Below are positions 6,051 to 13,010 of a stretch of DNA of 14,917 bases, piece after piece; position 1 is the stretch's first letter, and each line of letters opens with the position of its first letter. Below the pieces are notes generated by a model, which had not been told where the DNA came from, searched no databases, and saw only the letters and a list, made by a program, of their open reading frames with translations. The stretch covers positions 1 to 14,917 of the forward strand of contig CAJUCG010000056.1 of assembly GCA_910585065.1 (NCBI GenBank), in the 5' to 3' direction. The position numbers and the translations under genes are program-made. This DNA comes from an uncultured Lachnospiraceae bacterium. Its GTDB lineage: Bacteria; Bacillota; Clostridia; Lachnospirales; Lachnospiraceae.

Positions 6051-8426
6051 CACAATCGCTGCGACACAGTCAGCCAGGATAATTTCCCCACTAAAATAAT
6101 CCGCGCTCTCCTCCTGTAAAATCTGTAAAATCGCCGCGTCCATCATTTGATTTTTACTAACTTTTGCGATCATCTCCTCCTGTTTTTCTAAAAGCCATTC
6201 CTTTTTTGATGTACTGCCATTTTTCCAATGTTCAAACTCCAGTGCAAATGTTTTAGTATTCACTGAAAATCCAGGTACATCCGCATATTCTGACTGCACC
6301 TCACTAGAAAATACCGCCTGCACAAACTGATTTGCCAACTCGCCTTTCTGCGACCAGGCATTCACTCCGATCAGCCCTTCAGGAAAAAAGATTCCGTCCA
6401 CCGACTGTAATTCTATTTCCCTTGCTGCCATCCCCTCCGCGTAATTTGCGCAAATATCCAGATCACTCATCCCGCAAAGAGGCACAAACATTACCCTCGC
6501 ATATGTCTCTGTAAAATCCGCTATATTGCCCGATGCCTTAAAAAAACAATCAGCAGATTCCCCGCTAGAAACTTTCCCCTCATCCCCAAGCCATTTTGTA
6601 AACAGCAGAAAATTGGAAAGTTCTGTTTCATCCACACTCCCATCCGACAAAATAAAATCTGGCATATAATGGTAATACGTTAATTCCAACAAATCTTCTC
6701 TGGAATATTTTTCCAAATAAACTTTTCCTGAATCTCCCACCCCTGTATTATACTGCATTAGGCTGTGCAGGGACTCTGCCGCCCTTCCTCCCTCTCTATC
6801 AGCAAAAATAGCGGGAACAATATAATGCACAGGAAGCATAAAAATTTTTTCCTCCTGCATATATGCGGATAGAATATTTTGCTGTAGTTCCTTTAAGAGA
6901 GATCCCAACACTGGGGACAAGTCAGTCAAAAGTCCTCTTGACTGGTAGGTTTTAGCCGGAAGTCCATCTAAAATCAGAATATCCGGTCCAATTCCCGCAG
7001 TTATCTTTGCCGTCAGCGCATCGATCGAATCAAAAATGGATGCTCCTTCCTCCCCGGTCTCCAAATGAATCTCAATCCCCGGATAGCGAGAGGAAACCTT
7101 CTCGATCATTTTCTCTACAAGCTCACTATTTTCCAAAGAGTATACGGTAAGGAAAGGCGGCGGCAATTCCGGATCTAACTCCTTATCTTCCTCCAATCCA
7201 TTTGGGGTATCGTCTTCATCATCCTCTGCGTTCGTCCCATCCTTTATGCCTAACTTATTTTCCCGCTGTGTTTGCACTTCCTTCTCTGTTTTCGGATCAC
7301 TGCCAAATACACAGACCGTCCCGGAAACAAAAAGCATGGCAAAAATAATCCAGAACACTGTCGGCTTTTTGTACCGCATTACATTTTTAATTCTGCCCTT
7401 TACCTCCCCCTCCCCAAATGCCAGATAGGTTCCGGAAATCAGATGCCTTCCCGTCGCAAGCCCCAGCAAGGATGCAGAATATTCAGCGCGGATATCCTCT
7501 TTCATCTGGCGCATAACTGCCTCATCGCACGCCATTTCCATATCTTTGCCAGAGAGATAAAACGCCAGCCAGACAAGGGGGTTAAACCAGTGAAGTACCA
7601 GCGCGGAAAAAGCCAGGAAACGAAAGATATAATCGCCCCTTTTTATATGGGTCTGCTCATGCAGCAGAATATATTCCTGTTCCTTCCCATAAAGTGCTGA
7701 GGGCAAATAAATCTTTGGGGCAAAGATGCCAATCACAAAAGGAGAGGCAATATAATCGGACTGATAAATATTTTTCCTTAACCATACTGCCCCGACAAGC
7801 TGCCGCCTTAACCGCAGCAGACTTACCAGGGCGTAAAGCAACATCCCTATCACTCCGACAATCCAGATCCAGGTCGCCACCATAAGCCAGGTTGGTATTT
7901 GATTTACATTATTTTCCAAATTCTCCGCCCTAAAATTTTCTCCTCCTCCGTCCAACATCCCCACTTCCATAAACAATGTGGAAGGTGGAGGAAAGATATC
8001 CAGTCCATCCGCTCCTTTAGTACTCTCATCCCCCACCAAATGATGCTTTGTGTCAAACCTTCCATTCCAGGCAAGCCAAAGATCATAAGCACCCCCCACA
8101 GCAAAATCATTGAAGAATGCCGAAAATTCCTCCTCCCATGCCGCATCCAAGCTTTTTGACGGATACAAACATCCCTCCCCCAGTACCTTAGAAACAAGAG
8201 AAAAATTTGTCTGCATCCGTCCGAACTCAAACAGACGCAGCACAGAAACTGCGGAAGGGATGGACACCGGACAAAGCAGCCGAAACAAAACCACACTCCA
8301 CAAAAGATAACAAAACAGTTTTGGACCCTTCTTTAAAAAACAGCGACCAATCAGCACAGCGATCACCGCAAGCCCTGCGGTTGCTCCCATCCCTGCAACA
8401 ATCGGCAACAAGGTATAGACACCCAT
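6036..8426 (-). CDS. BlaR1-like M56 metalloprotease fused to an extracellular solute-binding-like sensor domain
   Basis: A 796-residue predicted membrane sensor-protease. The start at 8426 is chosen over an in-frame ATG 13 codons upstream because GGGGGTG sits just ahead of it and the hydrophobic N-terminus begins at once. Transmembrane segments are visible at about 3-30, 36-53, 179-204 and 356-375. Between the third and fourth lies the M56 zinc protease: HEQTH at 256-260, and EMACDE at 297-302 with a probable further zinc ligand. An acidic linker (about 378-422) leads to an SBP-like domain (about 425-796) with ITAGIGPDILILDGLPA and IFFPEGLIGVNA, closely matching the neighbouring lipoproteins. 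In BlaR1/MecR1 this position holds a penicillin-binding sensor, and ligand binding activates the cytosolic protease, which leads to repressor inactivation. By analogy this protein would sense an unknown ligand and inactivate the BlaI-like repressor encoded 16 bp upstream. The protease part is secure by motif. The sensing role is inference. Confidence 0.88.
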   Translation of the reverse strand: MGVYTLLPIVAGMGATAGLAVIAVLIGRCFLKKGPKLFCYLLWSVVLFRLLCPVSIPSAVSVLRLFEFGRMQTNFSLVSKVLGEGCLYPSKSLDAAWEEEFSAFFNDFAVGGAYDLWLAWNGRFDTKHHLVGDESTKGADGLDIFPPPSTLFMEVGMLDGGGENFRAENLENNVNQIPTWLMVATWIWIVGVIGMLLYALVSLLRLRRQLVGAVWLRKNIYQSDYIASPFVIGIFAPKIYLPSALYGKEQEYILLHEQTHIKRGDYIFRFLAFSALVLHWFNPLVWLAFYLSGKDMEMACDEAVMRQMKEDIRAEYSASLLGLATGRHLISGTYLAFGEGEVKGRIKNVMRYKKPTVFWIIFAMLFVSGTVCVFGSDPKTEKEVQTQRENKLGIKDGTNAEDDEDDTPNGLEEDKELDPELPPPFLTVYSLENSELVEKMIEKVSSRYPGIEIHLETGEEGASIFDSIDALTAKITAGIGPDILILDGLPAKTYQSRGLLTDLSPVLGSLLKELQQNILSAYMQEEKIFMLPVHYIVPAIFADREGGRAAESLHSLMQYNTGVGDSGKVYLEKYSREDLLELTYYHYMPDFILSDGSVDETELSNFLLFTKWLGDEGKVSSGESADCFFKASGNIADFTETYARVMFVPLCGMSDLDICANYAEGMAAREIELQSVDGIFFPEGLIGVNAWSQKGELANQFVQAVFSSEVQSEYADVPGFSVNTKTFALEFEHWKNGSTSKKEWLLEKQEEMIAKVSKNQMMDAAILQILQEESADYFSGEIILADCVAAIVERLP

Positions 8427-8442
8427 ATTGTCACCCCCGGTT

Positions 8443-8808
8443 TTACTCTTTTGCACGCCCCTCATTGATAATCTGAATCAGTTCCTGTACCTCTTTGTCC
8501 GAAAGTTTTTTGCGGCGCACAAAGGCAAGAAGAAATTGGGGAAGTGATCCCTGAAAGGTATCCTCAACAAATTTTTCGCTCTGCCTGGCAAAAAATTCCT
8601 CCCTGGAAACTAGGGAAATTACTTTTCCCCCCTCGTTTAAAAACAGTCCCCTCTCACAGAGACGGCGCAGAATGGTATAAGTTGTAGATTTTTTCCAATT
8701 CAGCTCCCCTTCACACAATCTCACCAGCTCCCCTGAAGATAGGGGTTCATTCCTCCAGATAATCTCCGCAAAACGCATCTCTATTTCCGCCAGCTTATAT
8801 TCTGCCAT
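8443..8808 (-). CDS. BlaI/MecI/CopY-family transcriptional repressor
   Basis: 121 residues, the usual length for the family. The N-terminal winged helix spans about 1-75, with the typical E-X2-I-M/IW segment (AEIIW at 14-18) and a recognition helix around STTYTILRRLCERGLF (41-56). The C-terminal part (about 80-118) is the dimerisation region, ending in LSDKEVQELIQIINEG. In staphylococcal BlaI the protease-dependent cleavage falls in a hydrophobic N-F step of this region. By eye the matching position here is Ala95-Phe96 (FLLAF), which is inference. GGAGGG precedes the ATG. The gene is first in an operon with the M56-SBP protease (16-bp gap), and its own promoter contains the same 17-bp dyad as the lipoprotein promoters. 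It is therefore likely autoregulated and the repressor of the whole cluster. A beta-lactamase link is not supported because no such gene is present. Confidence 0.92.
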   Translation of the reverse strand: MAEYKLAEIEMRFAEIIWRNEPLSSGELVRLCEGELNWKKSTTYTILRRLCERGLFLNEGGKVISLVSREEFFARQSEKFVEDTFQGSLPQFLLAFVRRKKLSDKEVQELIQIINEGRAKE

Positions 8809-8849
8809 ATTATCCCTCCAAACCGATAAAGTTTTGCTTTCTTACCACA

Positions 8850-8878
8850 AGTTTACAATACGTAAACCGTTTTGTCAA
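8850..8878 (-). promoter_or_regulatory. Autoregulated promoter of the repressor/M56-SBP operon
   Basis: Minus-strand TTGACA (8873-8878), 17-bp spacer and TAAACT (8850-8855). A single perfect dyad GTTTAC-AATAC-GTAAAC (8851-8867) overlaps the -10. Unlike the lipoprotein promoters I find no second operator downstream, which fits looser repression of the regulator itself. Confidence 0.8.
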
Positions 8879-8941
8879 GCAACGGATATGTAATTGCGGG
8901 GCGCGTGTTGTGTTGGCAGCTAATTTCTCACCCCTGCGCAT

Positions 8942-8990
8942 AAAAAAAGGACACTTGCACGGCATCAACCATACAGGTGTCTCTTTTTTG
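8942..8990 (-). terminator. Rho-independent terminator after ilvC
   Basis: On the minus strand a 13-position stem (GACAC-C-TGTATGG with CCGTGCA-A-GTGTC, one mismatch and two G-T pairs) encloses a 5-nt TTGAT loop and is followed by CC and seven T. It lies 14 bp after the ilvC stop. An opposing T-run (8984-8989) could let it work for plus-strand transcripts too. Confidence 0.85.
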
Positions 8991-9003
8991 CTGCCAGTTA
9001 AGC

Positions 9004-10023
9004 TTAGTTATTAATCAGCTTATCCTCCTCATTATTCCAGCTATACAGCTTGCGGATCTCCTCGCCGACTTTCTCTGATGGATGCTCCGACGCAAGCTTT
9101 CTCATCGCGCGGAAATGAGCTTGTCCGCCCGCATCCGACATATCAAGCAGGAATTCCTTCGCAAACGAACCATCCTGAATATTTTTTAAAATCTGTTTCA
9201 TCGTCTTCTTTGTCTCTTCTGTGATCAGCTTCGGACCGGTGATATAATCGCCGTACTCCGCTGTGTTAGAGATCGAGTAGCGCATACCTGCAAAACCGCT
9301 CTGATAGATAAGATCAACAATCAACTTCATTTCATGGATACACTCAAAATATGCGTTTCTCTCGTCATAGCCCGCCTCGACAAGCGTTTCAAAGCCTGCC
9401 TGCATCAATGCACACACGCCGCCGCAAAGCACTGCCTGCTCACCGAAAAGGTCAGTCTCGGTCTCGGTGCGGAATGTGGTTTCTAACACACCCGCTCTCG
9501 CGCCGCCAATACCAAGTGCATATGCAAGTGCTAACTCCTGTGCCTTGCCCGTCGCATCCTGCTCTACTGCCACAAGACATGGAACACCCTTTCCTGCCTG
9601 ATACTCGCTTCTTACAGTATGTCCCGGTCCCTTCGGCGCGATCATTGTGACATCAACATCCTTTGGCGGCACAATCTGACCGAAGTGAATTGCAAAGCCA
9701 TGTGCGAACATCAGCATATTGCCAGCCTCAAGATTCGGCGCGATCGACTCCTTGTACATTTTCGCCTGTTTCTCATCATTGATCAGAATCATAATAATAT
9801 CGGCTTTCTTTGCTGCCTCAGCGGCGGTATAAACTTCAAATCCCGCCTTCTCCGCCTTTGCCCAGGACTTGCTGCCCTCGTAAAGCCCGATAATTACATG
9901 TACGCCGGAATCTTTTAAGTTCAGCGCGTGGGCGTGTCCCTGGCTGCCGTATCCGATGATTGCCACGGTCTTTCCATCCAAAAGGGAAAGATTGCAATCC
10001 TGCTGATAAAAAATCTTTGCCAT
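9004..10023 (-). CDS. ilvC: Ketol-acid reductoisomerase (class I), valine/isoleucine biosynthesis
   Basis: 339 residues, full length for the short class I enzyme. It isomerises and reduces 2-acetolactate or 2-aceto-2-hydroxybutyrate to the dihydroxy acid in the cytoplasm, with Mg2+ and a nicotinamide cofactor. The Rossmann motif GYGSQG is at 24-29, and the conserved His108 lies in FAHGF. Metal-binding acidic residues lie in DLFGEQ (D191, E195) and ECIHE (E227, E231), followed by the C-terminal helical knot domain. The loop after the second strand reads GLYEGSKSW (46-54). Many NADPH-dependent homologues have Arg where Tyr48 stands, so cofactor preference is worth checking. AGGAGG precedes the ATG. 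The gene follows ilvN by 114 bp with no clear promoter between, and a strong terminator follows. Confidence 0.97.
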   Translation of the reverse strand: MAKIFYQQDCNLSLLDGKTVAIIGYGSQGHAHALNLKDSGVHVIIGLYEGSKSWAKAEKAGFEVYTAAEAAKKADIIMILINDEKQAKMYKESIAPNLEAGNMLMFAHGFAIHFGQIVPPKDVDVTMIAPKGPGHTVRSEYQAGKGVPCLVAVEQDATGKAQELALAYALGIGGARAGVLETTFRTETETDLFGEQAVLCGGVCALMQAGFETLVEAGYDERNAYFECIHEMKLIVDLIYQSGFAGMRYSISNTAEYGDYITGPKLITEETKKTMKQILKNIQDGSFAKEFLLDMSDAGGQAHFRAMRKLASEHPSEKVGEEIRKLYSWNNEEDKLINN

Positions 10024-10137
10024 TTTTTTGTCCTCCTGATAATCTTATATCAATTTTATAATCAACCCGTTTCACAAAAGCACCATTGTAGTTCTTTTAT
10101 GCAAAGAGATGGTTATGCGTAATTTAAACTGCCCTTC

Positions 10138-10644
10138 TCAGTCCTCGATATAGTCTGCAATATCCCCGGAACCCCTGGTAAGACCGGTTAATCCCGTGCG
10201 GACGATGGAGAGAATTTCAAAGCCATCCAAAAGCTTAATAAATGCATCGATCTTTGCCTGGTTTCCGGTCAGTTCAATCATCAGTGATTCTTTTGCTACA
10301 TCGACAATCTTTGCGCGGAAGATATCTGCGATCGAAATTACCTGCTGACGCTGTTCCGGCGCAGCTTTTACCTTAACTAAGACCAGCTCACGGCAGACGG
10401 ACTCCCCGGAGAGAAGGTGCGTGATCTCCACAACATCCTCCAGTTTTTCCACCTGCTTATAAATCTGTTCGAGAATCTGTTCCTCCCCCCGGACGACCAC
10501 CGTCATACGGGAAAACTTTGGGTTTTCCGTCTCGCCCACGGTAAGGCTTGTAATATTGTAACCGCGGCGCGAAAACAGACCGGATACCCGGCTTAGAACA
10601 CCTGCGGTATTGTCAACCAAAATCGATAAAACCATCTTTCTCAT
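10138..10644 (-). CDS. ilvN: Acetolactate synthase small (regulatory) subunit
   Basis: 168 residues starting at MRKMVLSILVDN. Upstream in-frame ATGs would extend it into its own promoter, and AAGGAGC precedes the ATG at 10644, so this start is preferred. An N-terminal ACT domain (about 2-78; DNTAGVLSRVSGLFSRRGYNI region) is followed by the usual C-terminal domain (about 84-160; ELVLVKVKA, then IVDVAKESLMIELTG). The subunit activates the catalytic IlvB subunit and gives valine feedback inhibition in the first common step of branched-chain amino acid synthesis. The large subunit ilvB, often directly upstream, is absent from this window. Here ilvN has its own promoter and is followed by ilvC. 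The leader is only about 50 nt, too short for a T-box. Confidence 0.95.
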   Translation of the reverse strand: MRKMVLSILVDNTAGVLSRVSGLFSRRGYNITSLTVGETENPKFSRMTVVVRGEEQILEQIYKQVEKLEDVVEITHLLSGESVCRELVLVKVKAAPEQRQQVISIADIFRAKIVDVAKESLMIELTGNQAKIDAFIKLLDGFEILSIVRTGLTGLTRGSGDIADYIED

Positions 10645-10702
10645 CGTGATAGCTCCTTTCTGTAATCGGACTGCACACTTTAGCGAAGCAGTGCCTTTAA
10701 GT

Positions 10703-10731
10703 ATTCTATCAACTAAAACGGTATTTGTCAA
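10703..10731 (-). promoter_or_regulatory. Sigma-A type promoter of ilvN-ilvC
   Basis: Minus-strand TTGACA (10726-10731), a 17-bp spacer and TAGAAT (10703-10708), one base off consensus. It lies about 60 bp before the ilvN start and directly abuts the T-run of the preceding terminator. Confidence 0.8.
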
Positions 10732-10732
10732 G

Positions 10733-10762
10733 AAAAAAGGACGGCAGTTTTTTCCTGCCGCC
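10733..10762 (-). terminator. Rho-independent terminator of the padR-PspC operon
   Basis: On the minus strand CGGCAG (10760-10755) pairs with CTGCCG (10747-10742) across a 7-nt A-rich loop. TCC and six T follow. It sits about 60 bp after the PspC-domain gene and immediately before the ilvN -35. Confidence 0.8.
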
Positions 10763-10820
10763 CCATGCCCGATATCACAGGCATATTTTTAAGCTTTCTA
10801 AACTCTATTTTTTCTATATT

Positions 10821-10997
10821 TTAGTCCGGCATAATAATCGCGCAGGCGAGATATGCCACAATACCCGCTCCTGTGCAGGCAAAAATCGCCCAGATAATTC
10901 GGATCAGAGTTGGGTCAATATTAAAATATTCTCCCAGACCGCCGCACACGCCGCAGATTTTCCGATTTGTTGCCGATTTGTAAAGTTTCTTTTCCAT
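10821..10997 (-). CDS. Small PspC-domain membrane protein
   Basis: 58 residues starting MEKKLYKSATNRKICGVCGG. It consists almost entirely of one PspC domain: the conserved R-K-I-C-G-V-C-G-G-L-G-E-Y-F-N-I-D-P turn, then one hydrophobic helix (about 32-56) ending IIMPD. AAGGAGGG precedes the ATG at good spacing. PspC-domain proteins are small inner-membrane proteins linked to envelope stress responses, and stand-alone short forms like this are common in Firmicutes. It is the last gene of the padR/HAAS/DUF4097 operon and is followed by a terminator. Confidence 0.9.
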   Translation of the reverse strand: MEKKLYKSATNRKICGVCGGLGEYFNIDPTLIRIIWAIFACTGAGIVAYLACAIIMPD

Positions 10998-11042
10998 AAG
11001 AATACCCTCCTTGAAAATAAAATTGATTTGTTTATGGCTTAT

Positions 11043-11072
11043 TTTCGCCCCTCTTTTTGCGGGCAGGCGAAA
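11043..11072 (-). other. Stem-loop in the gap between the DUF4097 gene and the PspC-domain gene
   Basis: TTTCGCC (11043-11049) and GGCGAAA (11066-11072) are perfect 7-bp inverted arms around a 16-nt loop, starting right after the DUF4097 stop codon. No T-run follows on the minus strand, so it is not a standard terminator. It could be an mRNA-stability or partial-attenuation element. Confidence 0.35.
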
Positions 11073-12119
11073 TTATTCCAAAAAATAGTTCGGCAGCTCT
11101 GTTATTGGTCCTTCCACATCCTCCGGCAAATAGTCCGGCAGCTCTATTATTGCCTCTATTACATCCTCCGGCAAAATATCCTCAAGCAAAATTTCATACT
11201 CCGTCCCTGGCAATAAAGAATCAAACTCTGCAGTTCCCATATCTGTTACTGCCGAAGCTTCTCTATTTGCAAACCTGACACTCACCTGACCGATATCGCA
11301 TTTTATCTTTAAATTTCTCTCCCCCGTTTTTCCCTTCCATCTCTCGTAAAGATGAAATCCTTCCTGGCATCTTCCTTCCCCGATATGCTGCTCAGATATT
11401 GATAGTGGATTAAAGTAGTCCATCTGCCCGATATTGCAGGAAATTATTCCGTCATAATCTTCTTTTAAGCGGTAAAGACTAATCTCCTGTATCCCGATAT
11501 GGCTTCTTGTTTCAATATCCTCAAAAAGCCCATCCACAACGCAGTCCCCAATTTTGCACTCCGCTTTAAATTTCTCCGCGCTGCACCCCCTTACAGCAAG
11601 TTCCCCCGCATCGATAAAAAACTCCATTCCCCTCGCCTCTATTCCATTTGCCCTGACTAAGCCTGTACCCATGGAAACCTTGAGCGTTCCACTATAATTT
11701 TTTGGAAGCAAAACTTCATATCTCGGTGCCGAAAACTCATCACTTTTTTTTGCCCATCCCATAATTGCCACATAGGGAAGGGTGGAAAAGCGAATCGCGC
11801 TGTCCTTTCCATCCTCCATATAGATCTCTAATTCACTGCCTTCCTGTTCGATCTCTATGGTATCTTCTTTGATATTTAACGCCCTGAAATGTATTTTATT
11901 ATCCTCCGAGATACCCAGATCGATATAGCCAAATAAAATATCAAGGTTTATGTGTTCTATCCCATCAAAGCTTTCCTCCATCTGATCAAATCCCTGTTGG
12001 GAACTTATGACTTCTTCCCAGTTTCTGCGCGCACTGCCAAAACCAAATGCAATCAGAATAATTCCGAATCCTAACATAATGGCGGCAATCCCTGAAAATA
12101 TTTTACTAAAACGTTTCAT
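11073..12119 (-). CDS. Membrane-anchored DUF4097-type beta-repeat protein
   Basis: 348 residues. One N-terminal transmembrane segment (about 8-29) is followed by a long beta-rich region with the regular turns typical of DUF4097 'adhesin-like' proteins (for example YSGTLKVSMGTGLVRANGI and EFFIDAGELAVRGCSAEKF, then CKIGDCVVDGLFEDIETRS). The repeating pattern suggests a beta-solenoid outside the membrane. The C-terminus carries two copies of a 15-residue acidic repeat (LPEDV...ELP), unlike the rest of the protein. GGGGAGG precedes the ATG 21 bp after the HAAS/DUF1700 gene, so they are cotranscribed. Such proteins recur with PadR, HAAS and PspC partners in envelope-stress operons. The molecular role is not known. 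Confidence 0.82.
   Translation of the reverse strand: MKRFSKIFSGIAAIMLGFGIILIAFGFGSARRNWEEVISSQQGFDQMEESFDGIEHINLDILFGYIDLGISEDNKIHFRALNIKEDTIEIEQEGSELEIYMEDGKDSAIRFSTLPYVAIMGWAKKSDEFSAPRYEVLLPKNYSGTLKVSMGTGLVRANGIEARGMEFFIDAGELAVRGCSAEKFKAECKIGDCVVDGLFEDIETRSHIGIQEISLYRLKEDYDGIISCNIGQMDYFNPLSISEQHIGEGRCQEGFHLYERWKGKTGERNLKIKCDIGQVSVRFANREASAVTDMGTAEFDSLLPGTEYEILLEDILPEDVIEAIIELPDYLPEDVEGPITELPNYFLE
11088..11177 (-). repeat. Two tandem 45-bp repeats in the 3' end of the DUF4097 gene
   Basis: Two adjacent 45-bp units share the elements CGGCAGCTCT, TTATT and ACATCCTCCGGCAAA at the same offsets. They encode two 15-residue units with the pattern LPEDV-x-x-x-I-x-ELP followed by D or N. A trace of a third unit is visible at the inner edge (EDILPED preceded by LLE). 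Confidence 0.75.
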
Positions 12120-12140
12120 CTTATTTTTCCTCCCCTTTCT

Positions 12141-13010
12141 CTAGGCAAAACGCCCGCGAAGCGACAGAACAATATTTCTGATTCCGCGAAAGAGTGCCGG
12201 GATTGCCCGGAACGCACAGTTTACAGCAAACACAATAAAAAGTATCCCCAGCGCGGCAAGGATCAATCCGCCGCCTGAGAGCAGACAAACCAAGCCGCCC
12301 CCAACGGACATAAAAGTAAAGGCATTGCCCAGCAAAGCGACACCGCCGGCAATTAATGCCATACCGCCAATCCCAAAACCTACGAAAAATCCACCCATCA
12401 TAAAGATTATAGCAAGCAGAATCGGACAGACAATCGGCAGTCCAACAAGGAGTGCCAGCAAAAAGATTACCGGAGAAAAATAAGTTTTTGCCCGCGTGGC
12501 TGCACCATGTGAATATTCTTCGTCCCGGTAATTGTTCTCCCGAAAACGTCCAGCGCGCCTTGCATAGCGATCCTCTGGCGGATAATCCTGTGCATAAGCT
12601 TCATTCATCCGCATTCTTTCGTCCCGAAAGCGGGCATCTTCCTGATTCGCACTCCCCTGCGCCCACGGATTTTCCCCGTTCCCCGCCTGCGGTATTGGTT
12701 CGTCCTCCATCTCTGCCTGCGGTATTGTTCCGCCCGCCTCTTCCCCCGTATCCTCCGGCATCCTCTCAACTTTCTCCGCGCCATCTTTGAATGTTTCTTC
12801 CTCGCAGTTCTTTTCCCTGCCAATATAGCCCGCACGAATTTTTTCTGCCACATCCTCCGGGCTAACTAATTCCTTCAGTACACGCGCTTCCTCAAGCGGA
12901 CCCGCATCCTCAAAATAATCCTCGTAATACCGGACGGCCTCTTCCCGCTCTTCCTGCGGCAGATCGTTCAGCAGCTCTTTTAGTCTTGTCAAAAATTCAT
13001 TTTTCATCAT
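12141..13010 (-). CDS. HAAS (DUF1700) domain membrane protein, PadR partner
   Basis: 289 residues from the first of two adjacent ATGs (13010 or 13007). Longer in-frame starts would lie inside padR. The start overlaps the padR 3' end by 14 bp, which points to translational coupling, and AAAGGTGG precedes it. Residues about 2-63 form the HAAS/DUF1700 helical domain (KNEFLTRLKELLNDLPQ, then YYEDYFEDAG and the SPEDVAEKIRAGY end). A charged linker (about 64-176) contains two IPQA units and many Arg/Glu. The C-terminal part (about 180-268) is hydrophobic with several Gly-rich transmembrane helices. In related operons HAAS proteins are membrane partners of PadR regulators. The same link is inferred here from adjacency. 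Confidence 0.87.
   Translation of the reverse strand: MMKNEFLTRLKELLNDLPQEEREEAVRYYEDYFEDAGPLEEARVLKELVSPEDVAEKIRAGYIGREKNCEEETFKDGAEKVERMPEDTGEEAGGTIPQAEMEDEPIPQAGNGENPWAQGSANQEDARFRDERMRMNEAYAQDYPPEDRYARRAGRFRENNYRDEEYSHGAATRAKTYFSPVIFLLALLVGLPIVCPILLAIIFMMGGFFVGFGIGGMALIAGGVALLGNAFTFMSVGGGLVCLLSGGGLILAALGILFIVFAVNCAFRAIPALFRGIRNIVLSLRGRFA

Noticed and set aside
603..8808. A classical beta-lactam resistance locus (blaZ-blaR1-blaI)
   Set aside because: No beta-lactamase or penicillin-binding-protein motif (S-x-x-K, S-x-N, K-T-G context) was found in the sensor or the neighbours. The sensor domain is SBP-like.
8897..8905. GGGGCGCGT upstream of the repressor promoter, resembling the lipoprotein leader motif
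   Set aside because: It is on the opposite strand relative to transcription and outside the transcript, so the short match is probably chance.
10645..10702. T-box or amino acid attenuator in the ilvN leader
   Set aside because: The leader is only about 50 nt, with no Stem I, specifier or terminator/antiterminator pair.
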